Shown here: positions 24,281 to 32,849 of the stretch, piece by piece | Numbering within the stretch: the stretch's first letter is position 1 | Layout: each line of letters opens with the position of its first letter | Assembly (NCBI RefSeq): GCF_000333595.1 | Contig: NZ_BADK01000051.1 | Location: 1-43,515, forward strand | Length of the DNA stretch: 43,515 bases | DNA from: Azospirillum sp. B506 | GTDB taxonomy: Bacteria > Pseudomonadota > Alphaproteobacteria > Azospirillales > Azospirillaceae | Reading direction: 5' to 3' | Made by a program: the position numbers and the translations under genes | The notes under the pieces: model-generated | What the model saw: only the letters and a program-made list of their open reading frames with translations | Told to the model about the DNA's origin: nothing | Database searches by the model: none

Positions 24281-24859
24281 TCAGGCGGCGATCCGCTCCA
24301 GCAGGGGGCGGGTTATGGCGCCGAAGGCCGTGGCATCGCCATAGGCACGGGCCGATAGCATCGCGCCATGCGTGGTGGCCATGAACATCTCGGCGTCCGC
24401 TCTGGCGGTTCCCGACAGGCGGAGGCGGCCCTGTGCGGCGCCGCGTTCGAGGACTCCCGTCAACCAATCGGCGAGCTGGCGGAAATGTGCCCGCACTTCC
24501 ACCGCGACCTCTTCGGGCAGAACCGGGATTTCCCCCGCAAGCAGCGCACAGACGCAGAATGGGGCAGCCATATCGGCGAAACACCCCTCCCAATAGCCGA
24601 GATAGGCGCGGAGCTGGTCGAGCGGATCGGGGATGCTCTGCTCCAACCGGTCCAGTCCAGCCAAAGCCTCCTCCCGGTACTGTGCGACGAGCACGCGGAC
24701 CAGATCCGATTTGCCGGGAAAATGATGATGTATGCTCGCCGTGCGGATGCCAACGACCTTGGAGATGTCAGCATAGCTGAAACTGTTGTAGCCGCCCCTG
24801 ACGATGAGTGAGCGCGCACAGCGGAGAATGTCGTCGGCTCTGGTCGATTGCGTGTTCAT
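24281..24859 (-). CDS. TetR/AcrR family transcriptional regulator
   Basis: A 192-residue repressor. The N-terminal helix-turn-helix is clear: ADDILRCARSLIVRGGYNSF, then SYADISKVVGIRTASIHHHF (about 28-47) and PGKSDLVRVLVAQY. The remaining helices form a ligand-binding and dimerisation domain resembling TetR_C-type regulators with the PFCVCALLAGE motif. Its own promoter spans a CTACC/GTAG palindrome, and a second copy lies before the adjacent membrane protein gene, so autoregulation plus control of that gene is likely. The predicted transcript begins at or next to the start codon. Confidence 0.92.
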   Translation of the reverse strand: MNTQSTRADDILRCARSLIVRGGYNSFSYADISKVVGIRTASIHHHFPGKSDLVRVLVAQYREEALAGLDRLEQSIPDPLDQLRAYLGYWEGCFADMAAPFCVCALLAGEIPVLPEEVAVEVRAHFRQLADWLTGVLERGAAQGRLRLSGTARADAEMFMATTHGAMLSARAYGDATAFGAITRPLLERIAA

Positions 24860-24865
24860 GCCCCA

Positions 24866-24894
24866 AACCTACCAACCAGTAGGGAGGCTGTCAA
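24866..24894 (-). promoter_or_regulatory. tetR promoter with embedded operator; probable leaderless start
   Basis: On the minus strand TTGACA (24894-24889) and TAGGTT (24871-24866) are 17 bases apart. The palindrome CTACCAACCAGTAG (24869-24882) fills the spacer and overlaps the -10. Only 6 bases separate the -10 from the ATG at 24859, so transcription should begin at the A of ATG. The remaining gap up to 25089 shows no gene. Confidence 0.6.
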
Positions 24895-25089
24895 CATCGG
24901 GTTGGATGTCTTGCGTGCCATAGGCGGTGGCTTTGAAAACCCGCTCTCCCCGCCCCACACGCGGCCCGAACGTCGACGGAGCCGGTTTGAAAGCCCTCGT
25001 TTCCGAAAGGGCAATGTGATTTGCGCGTTGCACGTGGATCGGAGCGGTGCGGCCGCTTCGATGCCATCCCGATTTTCCGCAGGACCTGT

Positions 25090-25169
25090 TTGACAGACCC
25101 AGGCGACGCTCCAATAATTGTTGGTAAGGCAAACAGTTTTCGCCCTCTATAGGGCGGGGAGGAGCGCCC
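25090..25169 (+). promoter_or_regulatory. Sigma70-type promoter and structured leader of a small gene
   Basis: TTGACA (25090-25095), 17 bases, then AATAAT (25113-25118) is close to consensus. The leader holds two mutually exclusive hairpins. CGCCCT (25141-25146) pairs with AGGGCG (25151-25156), while GGGCG (25152-25156) can instead pair with CGCCC (25165-25169), leaving the ribosome site GGGAGGAG in the loop. Confidence 0.5.
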
Positions 25170-25170
25170 G

Positions 25171-25431
25171 ATGAAGGTCGACCCGGAAGTCCTGACCTGT
25201 GCAACCGGTCTGTTGCAGATGGTCCGCGAGGCGGAGCGCGCCAACGGCTGGCAGGCTGGCGACCTGATGCGCACCACCCTGCGCCTGCTGGTGGTGGCCG
25301 GCGCCGATGGCCATGGCTGGAACGCGGACGACCTGACAGATGAGGTGCGCGATCTGGTCGAGGCGGTGCGCAAGACGAATGGCGGCGAGACCACGGCGTC
25401 CGCCGGCACCAGACCGGCAGCACTTCATTAG
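25171..25431 (+). CDS. Small hypothetical protein (86 aa)
   Basis: Not recognised. It begins MKVDPEVLTCATGLLQMVREAE and is mostly helical and charged, with a short hydrophobic stretch (RLLVVAG) and a disordered Thr/Ala tail. There is no signal peptide. Support for a real gene comes from the context: a near-consensus promoter, a strong GGGGAGGAG ribosome site 6-7 bases before the ATG, and codon use typical of the genome. It stands alone between the tetR gene (divergent) and the AT-rich sulfotransferase island. Confidence 0.65.
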   Translation: MKVDPEVLTCATGLLQMVREAERANGWQAGDLMRTTLRLLVVAGADGHGWNADDLTDEVRDLVEAVRKTNGGETTASAGTRPAALH

Positions 25432-25579
25432 GTCGGATTGCATAAAGTCGGAATCTGTCGAAGCATGGCTCCAATCGTCAAATGGATGTCTGATGTTCTT
25501 TCATTTCATACCAAGCACACGATCAGATCCCGTTAAAACCAGAACAACAGCACCACATATTATAGCATGGCTATAATAA

Positions 25580-26236
25580 TCAATGACCGAACTTTGACAC
25601 AGCATATTCATATATTTTATAGTCTTCTGCATGAAATTTCTTTATTTCTTTGATGATATCATCACTCAAGTCGACTTTGTAATTCGACTCGGTCTTGTTG
25701 TGGTGCCCCAGAGACATACTGTTCCCGGAAACCTCAAGAACATCGAGGCATTTTCGAACGGAAACATCCAGGTTTTCAAAAATACCTATATATGAAAATT
25801 TATCGACACCGACGCCTTCCATAAATTGGCTATAAAAATTCCGCATCTCGTCACTCAACGCAAAATCAATGAGGCTCCAGTTCTCTGCCTTCATTTTTTT
25901 CCATACATAATGCTCTCCAAATATTGTGGTGCCCCAGAATTTATAATGGGATACGATCCGTTCAACTGGATCACGCAGAATCGTTACCAGTTTAAAGTCC
26001 CGATGGGGTTCAGCACCCAGATATTTTATAGGAAAGAAATGTCCATAGATTATTTCATGGTCGCTTGCCTCTGCTGGCGCCGTTTTACACCGATCGATCA
26101 CCACAGCTCGATCGGGAGCTGGAATTCTGGCAAAAGACTCATAGTCGCATCTCAGGTTGACATGGGGGTTTCCCTCCAACATCATTCTGACACTCGTACC
26201 TGCACATTTGGGAGTGTGCATGAATAATTTCATCAT
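25580..26236 (-). CDS. Sulfotransferase-family protein
   Basis: A 218-residue PAPS-dependent sulfotransferase-like protein. The N-terminal FMHTPKCAGTSV is the 5'-phosphosulfate-binding loop, and LVTILRDPVERIVSHY carries the Arg/Ser of the 3'-phosphate site. IYGHFF and YIGIFENLD are also family-typical. GGAAGG precedes the two adjacent start codons (26236 or 26233). The gene is clearly AT-richer than its neighbours, suggesting lateral origin. Such enzymes commonly sulfate surface polysaccharide or Nod-factor-like glycans, but the acceptor is unknown. The 282-base gap upstream (26237-26518) shows no gene or clear promoter. Confidence 0.82.
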   Translation of the reverse strand: MMKLFMHTPKCAGTSVRMMLEGNPHVNLRCDYESFARIPAPDRAVVIDRCKTAPAEASDHEIIYGHFFPIKYLGAEPHRDFKLVTILRDPVERIVSHYKFWGTTIFGEHYVWKKMKAENWSLIDFALSDEMRNFYSQFMEGVGVDKFSYIGIFENLDVSVRKCLDVLEVSGNSMSLGHHNKTESNYKVDLSDDIIKEIKKFHAEDYKIYEYAVSKFGH

Positions 26237-26518
26237 TCGCCTTCCAGATCATGGCCAGGAAGCATCTGGCTATTTCAATTACTTGCAATTCAATCCCCAT
26301 TACGATGCAGGAGGAATCACAAGACCATGTAGACTGGGATCTCCCGAGCACACTATACAATGGGAAGGTTAGCGGCGCGCAAGCAACGTAACATGAGCAA
26401 GGCCAGCGGTCATCGCACTTTTGCTTCCCGCGGCTCAATATTTGGTATTTCCGCGCACGGCAAACATGCGCGCGGCCGTGAATGGCGCCCTCGCGATCAA
26501 ATCGCCATCAAATCCGAC

Positions 26519-27271
26519 TCAAGAGATGATATCAAGAATATCCTGCGGCGAATTGATTTGAGACAAAGCGACAACCTGACATTTGTTTCCATAAACCTCT
26601 GTCGCAGCGCTCAAAATAACGTCAAAATCATTAAGATCGAATATCGCGTCATCAATCATCATGTACTTATATTTTTTTATGTCGTAAATAGCAAACACAA
26701 CCCATTTTGCACGAAAGCACGTCTCATGCATTCGATTCACACGCTTGGTGAGAATGGAACTTGCATGAGTTATATTTCTCAAAACGTCATAGCTTCCACC
26801 GCTATTCTTAATATCTGAAAATTTATGCCAATTGAAGTGCGCAAGAACGAAACAATTTCGCAAGTCACAGGTGTAATATCCAAATGTACTGTCCAGAAAC
26901 TGATTGATGTTCGGCGCATTCCTATCTCTGGCCAACTCGTCTATTTCTTCATAACTGGACGTTTGGAATTTAATACCGTTTCCAAATTCCTCATGCATGA
27001 AGTGTTCAAATTTCATGCAAACGGCATGTCCTTTTTCACTTCCGAATTGCGCCAGATCGACCCTATCGCTTCTCAACAACGATGCCACTGCGGCGGGTGG
27101 AAAAAAGCCGCTGTCGAAAGGCAGCGATTCCTGTGAGACATGGAATTTTTCGGAAAGCAGGAGCTTGGTGTGGCAGCGGAAGCCGGCGGGAATGAGCGCC
27201 AGCTGCCCACTTGCGATCAGCTCATGCAATTCCCTGCCGCTTGATCCTATCGACTCATCCATGGAGGTCAT
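26519..27271 (-). CDS. DUF1796-like putative papain-like cysteine peptidase
   Basis: A 250-residue protein. The N-terminal block IPAGFRCHTKLLL, followed by SLPFDSGFFPP (49-59), resembles the DUF1796 signature (a GxxC segment followed by S-x-PFDW), where the Cys (here Cys33) would be the nucleophile. VLAHFNWHKF (142-151) offers the partner His. The remainder fits the predicted alpha/beta fold (VVFAIYDIKK, then a terminal DVILSAATEVYG). Family members are often beside glycan-biosynthesis genes, and their activity is untested. AT-rich like the sulfotransferase downstream. The start is uncertain (ATG 27271 or 27262); it begins only 19 bases after the TlyC stop. Confidence 0.6.
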   Translation of the reverse strand: MTSMDESIGSSGRELHELIASGQLALIPAGFRCHTKLLLSEKFHVSQESLPFDSGFFPPAAVASLLRSDRVDLAQFGSEKGHAVCMKFEHFMHEEFGNGIKFQTSSYEEIDELARDRNAPNINQFLDSTFGYYTCDLRNCFVLAHFNWHKFSDIKNSGGSYDVLRNITHASSILTKRVNRMHETCFRAKWVVFAIYDIKKYKYMMIDDAIFDLNDFDVILSAATEVYGNKCQVVALSQINSPQDILDIIS

Positions 27272-27290
27272 CCGCAAACAAATCCTGCCT

Positions 27291-28106
27291 TCAACCCTCC
27301 GAAACCTCCGGGTTCAGCTGGATCAGCACCTTGTCGATGCGGCGGCCATCCATGTCGACGACCTCGAAACGGATGCCGTTCCAGTGGAAATGCTCGGCCG
27401 CGGTCGGAACATGGCCGAAATGGTCGAGCAGGAAGCCGGCGATGGTATGGAAATCGCCCTCCCCCTTCATGTTCTTCACGCCGACCAGCGCTTCGACCTC
27501 CTCGACCGGGGTCATGCCATCGACCAGCCAGCTGCCATCCTCGCGCTGGACGGCGGCGGAATCGCCCTCCTGGGTGCTGTCGGGCAGTTCACCGGCAATG
27601 GCTTCGAGGATGTCTGTCATGGTGACCAGCCCCTCGACGCTGCCATACTCGTCGACAACCACAGCCATGTGGACGCTGGCCTGCTTGAACAGGTCGAGCA
27701 GGCGGAAGACCGGCGTGCCGTCATGGACGACCAGCGGCTGGACCATCGCCGCCCGCACATCGAAGGAAACCCCCTTCAGCGACTGGTTGAGCAGCGCCTT
27801 GGCCGCGACGATTCCCTGCACCTCGTCCACATCGCCGCGGCAGACCGGAAAGCGGGAATAGCCGCTTTCGCAGATCTCGCGGGCCACCGTTTCGGGGCTG
27901 TCGTCGATGTCCAGCCAGATCAGATCAGGGCGCGGGGTCATGATCGACCGAACCGTACGGTCGGACAGGTGCATCACCCCCTCGATCATCTGGCGTTCGG
28001 CCGGCTCGAAAACGCCGCTCTGGGTGCCTTCGGCGATCAGGGTCTTGACCTCCTCCTCCGTCACCGTCTGCTCGCGCGAGGTCGGCAGGCGCAGCAGCTT
28101 CAGGTT
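27291..28106 (-). pseudogene. TlyC/CorC-type protein lacking its membrane domain (3' part only)
   Basis: About 270 residues are recognisable. A linker with REQTVTEEEVKTLIAEG and FEPAERQMIEGVMHL precedes a CBS pair (SIMTPRPDLIWLD, then YSRFPVCRG, and MAVVVDEYGSVEGLVTM, then DILEAI). The C-terminal CorC_HlyC domain follows (DGSWLVDGMTPVEEVE, then GFLLDHFGHVP and RFEVVDMDGRRIDKV). Full-length relatives are about 430 residues and begin with a four-helix CNNM/DUF21 membrane domain, which is absent. Upstream the sequence switches directly to a histidine kinase in another frame. A GTG at 28064 could start a soluble CBS-CorC protein. The full-length gene was probably cut by a deletion, or the assembly joined two loci. 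Confidence 0.8.
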
Positions 28107-29049
28107 CCACGGCGAAATCGATGTGGCCGAGGCGATGGGGGGCTGCGGCGGCCTCGATCAGCGCGGTCAGCGGCAGCCGCTCGAACGGGTCGCCGCCATC
28201 GGCCTCGGGCTTGCGCGCCAGATCGGCCAGGATCTCGCGGCAGCGCATCACCTGGCTCTGCAGCAGCTCGACATCCTCGCCATAGGGGCTGTCGGGCGGC
28301 AGGTCGCGCGCCAGCTCCTTCGCCACCACGGCGATGGTGCCGAGCGGCGATCCAAGCTCGTGCGCGGCGGCGGCGGCGAGCGCGCCCAGCGCGCCCAGCC
28401 GCTGTTCGCGGGCGAGCGCCACCTGCGAGGCGGCGAGCGCGTCGGCGAAGCGCCGTGCCTCGGCGGCGACGCGGAAGACGTAGCCGGCGATGAAGATCGA
28501 CGACACCGTCAGCGACAGCCAGACGCCGAAGGCATAGAGCGGCGCCATCGAGCGCACCGGCTCCTCCCACGGCAGCGGGAAGTGCCAGAGGGCGAGTGCG
28601 GTCAGGCAGATCAGGTTCAGCCCGGTCAGCAGCACCGTGCTGTAGCGCGACAGGATGGCCGCACCCACGGTCATCGGCGCCAGCAGCAGGATGGCGAAGG
28701 GGTTGCTCAACCCGCCGGTCAGATAGAGCAGCAGCGTCAGCTGCAGCATGTCGTAGCTGAGATAGAGCGCCGCGTCGCGGTCGGCCAGCCGCAGCCGGCC
28801 GCCGCGCTGGGCCATCGCCACCATGTTCAGCAGCGCCGACGCGCTGACGGCGGCCAGCACCGGCCCGAGCGGCAGCGGGAAGCCCAGCCCGAGATTGACG
28901 AAGGTCACCGCGGCCAGCTGCCCCAGCACCGCGACCCAGCGGATCAGGATCAGCGTGCGCAGCGTGATGCGGCCATCCGGCTGCGCCCATTGCGGCGGTG
29001 CCGCCGGGACCGCAACCGGTGCGGTCAGCGTGCTGGCCATCGTCACCAT
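28107..29049 (-). pseudogene. RegB/PrrB/ActS-type redox sensor kinase lacking its ATPase domain
   Basis: The N-terminal about 310 residues of a RegB-family kinase: six membrane helices (about 30-190), the ubiquinone-binding GGLSNPF (112-118), His230 in AAHELGSPLGT, and Cys270 (MRCREIL) exactly 40 residues after the His, matching the redox-active Cys position in RegB. The sequence stays normal until about PHRLGHIDF. It then runs on, out of frame, over the TlyC fragment and stops only at 27925. The whole catalytic ATPase domain (N, G1 and G2 boxes) is missing, so kinase activity should be lost. The breakpoint lies at about 28100-28120. It is divergent from the ABC exporter genes. Confidence 0.85.
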
Positions 29050-29112
29050 GACCGCGTCCTCCGCGATGGATGCCCCTGGCGGTCGCGGCGGTTGCCGCCA
29101 TATTCTGTGTCC

Positions 29113-29949
29113 ATGACCGAGCGCACCATGCCCCCCCGCCCTTCGACCGAATTATCGGTGGCCAGCCTGTCGCCCGCCATCCGGGCGGACGGGCTGACCA
29201 AGCGCTTCCCGACCCCCGACGGCCGGGACGTGACGGCGGTCGACGCCATCACCTTCGCCGTGCCGCGCGGCAGCGTCACCGGCCTTCTCGGCGGTAACGG
29301 CGCGGGCAAGACGACGACCATCTCGATGCTGCTGGGGCTTTTGCTGCCGACGGCCGGGACGGTGGAGATCCTGGGCGTCGACATGGCGCGCCATCGGCAT
29401 GCCGTGCTTCCGCGCATGAACTTCTCCTCCCCCTACGTCGAGCTGCCCCATCGACTGACGGTGCGGGAGAACCTTACCGTCTATGCCCACCTCTACGGTT
29501 TGACATGCGTCAAAAAGCGCGTCCGAGAGCTGGCTGAGCAGCTTGACCTGTCGCGTTTTCTCGATCGCCCGTCCGGCGGGCTGTCGGCGGGACAGAAAAC
29601 CCGGGTGGCGCTGGCCAAAGCGCTGCTGAACGATCCGGAGCTGCTGCTGCTGGACGAGCCGACGGCGTCGCTCGACCCCGACACCGCCGACTGGATCCGG
29701 ACCTATCTTGAGCAGTACCGCCTGCGCACCGGCGCCACCATCCTGCTGGCGTCCCACAACATGCTGGAGGTCGAGCGGCTGTGTGACGGCGTGCTGATGA
29801 TGCGCCAGGGCCGGATCGTCGACCGCGGCGCGCCGTCGGCCCTGCTCGCCCGCTACGGACGCCAGACGCTGGAGGAGGTGTTTCTCGACATCGCCCGCGC
29901 CGCCGACGACCGCATTCCGACCGGAGAGGCCGCCGATGCCGCCGAGTGA
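29113..29949 (+). CDS. ABC transporter ATP-binding protein (ABC-2 / DRA type)
   Basis: A 278-residue ATPase for an exporter. Walker A is GGNGAGKTTT (60-69), the signature LSAGQ lies in GGLSAGQKTRVALAKALL, Walker B is LLLLDEPTASLD and the H-loop is LLASHNM. The sequence between Walker A and the signature (YVELPHRLTVRENLTVYAHLYG) is typical of ABC-2-type efflux ATPases. The start at 29113 (ATGACCGAG) is preferred; the frame is open far upstream over the kinase gene, but that is an antisense shadow. It overlaps the permease gene by 14 bases. The substrate is unknown. Confidence 0.93.
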   Translation: MTERTMPPRPSTELSVASLSPAIRADGLTKRFPTPDGRDVTAVDAITFAVPRGSVTGLLGGNGAGKTTTISMLLGLLLPTAGTVEILGVDMARHRHAVLPRMNFSSPYVELPHRLTVRENLTVYAHLYGLTCVKKRVRELAEQLDLSRFLDRPSGGLSAGQKTRVALAKALLNDPELLLLDEPTASLDPDTADWIRTYLEQYRLRTGATILLASHNMLEVERLCDGVLMMRQGRIVDRGAPSALLARYGRQTLEEVFLDIARAADDRIPTGEAADAAE

Positions 29950-30775
29950 GGTCGCCATTCCACGCAACGGCTTCTCGCTGCGCCGGGTCGGCGCCATGGT
30001 GCTGCGCTACTGGTACCTGCTGCGCGGGTCCTGGCCGCGCATCCTGGAGCTGGCCTATTGGCCGACCATGCAGATGATCCTGTGGGGCTACATCAACCAG
30101 TTCATGGCCTCGACCAGCGGCGGCGGCAGCGGCTGGGTGGCGCAGGGAGCCGGCGTGCTGGTCAGCGCGGTTCTGCTGTGGGACGTGCTGTTCCGCGGCC
30201 AGCTCGGCGTCTCCATCTCCTTTCTGGAAGAGATGTGGTCGCGCAACCTCGGCCATCTGTTCGTCAGCCCCCTGCGGCCCGGCGAATGGGTGACAGCGCT
30301 GATGACCATGAGCCTGCTGCGCACCCTGATCGGCGTGCTGCCGGCGGCGGGGCTGGCGATCCCCTTCTTCGGCTATTCGGTCTTCGCGCTCGGCCTGCCG
30401 CTGGCCGCCTTCTTCGCCAACCTGATCGTGCTGGGCTGGTCGCTCGGGCTGCTGATCGTGGCGCTGATCCTGCGCTACGGCATGGGGGCGGAAGGGCTGG
30501 CCTGGATCGTCGTCTTCATGCTGGCCCCGGTCAGCGCCGTCTATTACCCGGTGTCGGTCCTGCCGGCCTGGCTCCAGCCGGTGTCGCTCGCCCTGCCGTC
30601 CGCCCATGTGTTCGAGGGCATGCGGGCGCTGGTGTTCGACGGCACCCTGCGCTGGGACCATCTGGCCTGGGCGGTCGGGCTGAATGTGCTTTACATGGCG
30701 GCCGGCATCGCCGTGTTCCTCGCCGCCTTCCATCAGGCGCGGGTGCGCGGTGCCTTGCTGCAAACGGGGGAATAA
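29936..30775 (+). CDS. ABC-2 type transporter permease
   Basis: A 279-residue membrane protein with about six helices, the partner of the ATPase that it overlaps by 14 bases. Typical elements: YWYLLRGSWPRILELAYWP before TM1, WSRNLGHLFVSPLRPGEW between helices 2 and 3 (the conserved ABC-2 coupling loop), and LAPVSAVYYPVSVLPAWLQP before the last helices. This resembles the NodJ/DRA-like branch used for export of polysaccharide, lipid or drugs, but no substrate can be named. There is no periplasmic binding protein gene, consistent with export. Confidence 0.9.
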   Translation: MPPSEVAIPRNGFSLRRVGAMVLRYWYLLRGSWPRILELAYWPTMQMILWGYINQFMASTSGGGSGWVAQGAGVLVSAVLLWDVLFRGQLGVSISFLEEMWSRNLGHLFVSPLRPGEWVTALMTMSLLRTLIGVLPAAGLAIPFFGYSVFALGLPLAAFFANLIVLGWSLGLLIVALILRYGMGAEGLAWIVVFMLAPVSAVYYPVSVLPAWLQPVSLALPSAHVFEGMRALVFDGTLRWDHLAWAVGLNVLYMAAGIAVFLAAFHQARVRGALLQTGE

Positions 30776-30824
30776 CGGCTAGAATATGTGCCCCAACCCG
30801 TCAGCGACCCCGGAGAGCGCCACC

Positions 30825-31511
30825 ATGCCCCCATCTATCGCCAGCCCCGACCTGTTCGAGCGGCTTGTCGCCGGGGCACGGCCGGACTGGTCGGCCTATG
30901 TCGACCATGCCTTCGTGCGCGGGATGGGCGACGGAACGCTGCCGCAGGCATGCTTCCGGCATTATCTGGTGCAGGACTACCTGTTCCTGATCCATTTCGC
31001 CCGCGCCTATGCGCTCGCCATCTACAAGGGCCGCGACCTGCGCGAGATGCGGGCCTCGCTGAACGGGCTGAAGGCGATCCTCGACGTGGAGATGGACCTG
31101 CATGTCGGCCTGTGCGCCGGCTGGGGCCTGCCCGCCGCCGAGCTGGAGCAGGCGGCGGAGTCCAAGGCGACGATGGCCTACACCCGCTATGTGCTGGAGA
31201 CGGGCTTGCGCGGCGACCTGCTGGACCTGCATGTGGCACTCAGCCCCTGCATCGTCGGCTATGCCGAGATCGGCCGCCGGCTGGCGGCAGTGCCGGGTGC
31301 GCTCGACGATGCCAACCCCTACCGCGTCTGGATCGCCGAATATGCCGGCGCGGCCTATCAGGAGGTGGCATGGGCGGCGCGGGAAAATCTCGACCGGCTG
31401 GCCGCCGACGGCATGACCGAGGCGCGCTTCCCCCGGCTGCTGACCATCTTCCGGCAGGCCTGCCGGCTGGAGGCGGATTTCTGGGAGATGGGGATGACTC
31501 TGGAAGGATAA
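30825..31511 (+). CDS. tenA: TenA family protein (aminopyrimidine aminohydrolase / thiaminase II)
   Basis: A 228-residue all-helical TenA protein that would hydrolyse aminopyrimidine breakdown products of thiamine for salvage. The conserved active-site features are YLVQDYLFLIHFARAYA (47-63, with Asp51), the catalytic Cys142 in ALSPCIVGYAEIG, and a late Glu in EADFWEMG. GGAG stands 9 bases before the ATG at 30825; an in-frame ATG at 30786 is less well placed. It lies 49 bases after the ABC permease, possibly in the same transcript. No TPP riboswitch is visible. Confidence 0.92.
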   Translation: MPPSIASPDLFERLVAGARPDWSAYVDHAFVRGMGDGTLPQACFRHYLVQDYLFLIHFARAYALAIYKGRDLREMRASLNGLKAILDVEMDLHVGLCAGWGLPAAELEQAAESKATMAYTRYVLETGLRGDLLDLHVALSPCIVGYAEIGRRLAAVPGALDDANPYRVWIAEYAGAAYQEVAWAARENLDRLAADGMTEARFPRLLTIFRQACRLEADFWEMGMTLEG

Positions 31512-31531
31512 CCGGCGGCAGGATAGTCGGC

Positions 31532-32740
31532 TCATCCGCTGGACTGGTCGGGTTGCACGCCTGTGTAGATGGCGCGGGGACGGATCAGATGGTCCGTGGC
31601 CCGCTGCTCCATCGCCTGGGCGATCCAGCCGGCGGCGCGGCCGAGGGCGAACAGCATGAAGGCTGCTCCCTCCGGCAAGCCGAGATGCCGCCGCATGACC
31701 ACCAGGGCCATGTCGATCGACGGGGCCTGTCCGGTCAGGCCTTCGACGACACGCAGCAGTTCCGCCGCCTCCGGGAAATTCGGCAGCAGCCGGACCAGCA
31801 GCGCCTTGGCGCGGACATCGCCGTTGGGATAGAGCGGATGTCCGAAGCCCGGAATCCTCTCGCCCGCGGCCAGCCGCCGTTCGATCTGGGCGGCCACGGT
31901 CTCCCGGTCCGTCAGCCCCGCCCAGAAATGCTCGACCCGCGTCGTGGTCGAGCCATGCCGGTAACCGGACAAGGCACAGAGTCCGCCGACGACCGCCGCC
32001 CGCAGACTGGCACCGGTCGAGGCGATGCAGCGCGCCGTGAAGCTGGAGGCGTTCAACTCATGATCGGCACACAGCACCAGCGCCATGCGGAGGAGATCGG
32101 CCCCCGCCTCGTCCAGCCCCCATGCGGTCGCCAACTGGCGGTGGAGCGGTGCCGCGCTCGGCCGGCTGCGCAGGGCTGCGGCGAAGAGCAGGCGCAGCAG
32201 GTTGCCGCAATTCTCGAAGAAGCGCCCATCGGTCGGCCGCCAGGACGCCGTCGCCTCGTCGGCCGATGCCGCCAGCAGCAGGGCGGGCAAGGCCTCGGCC
32301 GGTGAACTCCCCGCGCAATGCGGCAGCAGGGCATCGTAGCCGGGCAGCGCGACCGGCGGTTCCGGCGGGAAGGCGGTTTCCACCGCGCAGGCCCAGAACA
32401 GCGCCGCCGTCTCCTCCAGCGTCGCCGTGGCGGCCACACGCACGGCGTCCTGCCCGCGGTAATAGAGCCGCCCGCGCCGGATCAGCGTGATCGCCGATTC
32501 CAGGACCGGTGCTCCCCAATCCAGGGTGGATTTGGCGACCTCCTTCGGCCGCCGGCCGCGTTTGCGCTCCGCCCCCAGCCGTTCGACCTCATCGCACAGA
32601 TAGCGGCTTTGCCGCGGGTCCGCCGCGGGATGGGCCTGCAACAGGCCGCGGCTGACATAGGCGTAGAGAGTCTGGCGCGACACTCCCAGCCGTTTTGCCG
32701 CCTCTTCGGCCGACAGATAGACCGTCAACGCGCCCGTCAT
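31532..32740 (-). CDS. Citrate synthase-family protein with N-terminal helix-turn-helix
   Basis: A 402-residue fusion. Residues 6-60 form a MerR/excisionase-like HTH (YLSAEEAAKRLGVSRQTLYA, then YVSRGLL). A citrate synthase fold follows, with its three catalytic blocks visible: ADHELNASSF (His), GFGHPLYPNGD (His) and SIDMALV (Asp). SSFTARCIASTGASL also matches the family. The protein is shorter than housekeeping GltA and may be a synthase whose HTH controls its own region, or a regulator that senses acyl-CoA or oxaloacetate. It is divergent from a class III CoA-transferase with a palindrome between. A GTG at 32749 is an alternative start. Confidence 0.85.
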   Translation of the reverse strand: MTGALTVYLSAEEAAKRLGVSRQTLYAYVSRGLLQAHPAADPRQSRYLCDEVERLGAERKRGRRPKEVAKSTLDWGAPVLESAITLIRRGRLYYRGQDAVRVAATATLEETAALFWACAVETAFPPEPPVALPGYDALLPHCAGSSPAEALPALLLAASADEATASWRPTDGRFFENCGNLLRLLFAAALRSRPSAAPLHRQLATAWGLDEAGADLLRMALVLCADHELNASSFTARCIASTGASLRAAVVGGLCALSGYRHGSTTTRVEHFWAGLTDRETVAAQIERRLAAGERIPGFGHPLYPNGDVRAKALLVRLLPNFPEAAELLRVVEGLTGQAPSIDMALVVMRRHLGLPEGAAFMLFALGRAAGWIAQAMEQRATDHLIRPRAIYTGVQPDQSSG

Positions 32741-32757
32741 GGTGCCCACCCGTCACA

Positions 32758-32774
32758 TTGATCGAAACAATCAA
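32758..32774. promoter_or_regulatory. Candidate operator between divergent citrate synthase-like and CoA-transferase genes
   Basis: TTGAT (32758-32762) and ATCAA (32770-32774) form an inverted repeat with a 7-base centre, in the AT-rich middle of the 109-base divergent intergenic region. A TTGACG hexamer follows at 32777-32782 and may be the -35 for the CoA-transferase gene. This would be a natural site for the HTH of the citrate synthase-like protein. Confidence 0.42.
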
Positions 32775-32849
32775 GATTGACGATATAACCGGCCCGCGAT
32801 GAAGTGAAGCCAGAGCGGCCTGGAGCCCGCTCTTCCAATGGAGAAAATC

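Noticed and set aside
30776-30824. TPP riboswitch before tenA
   Set aside because: The gap is only 49 bases and shows neither of the conserved TPP motifs.
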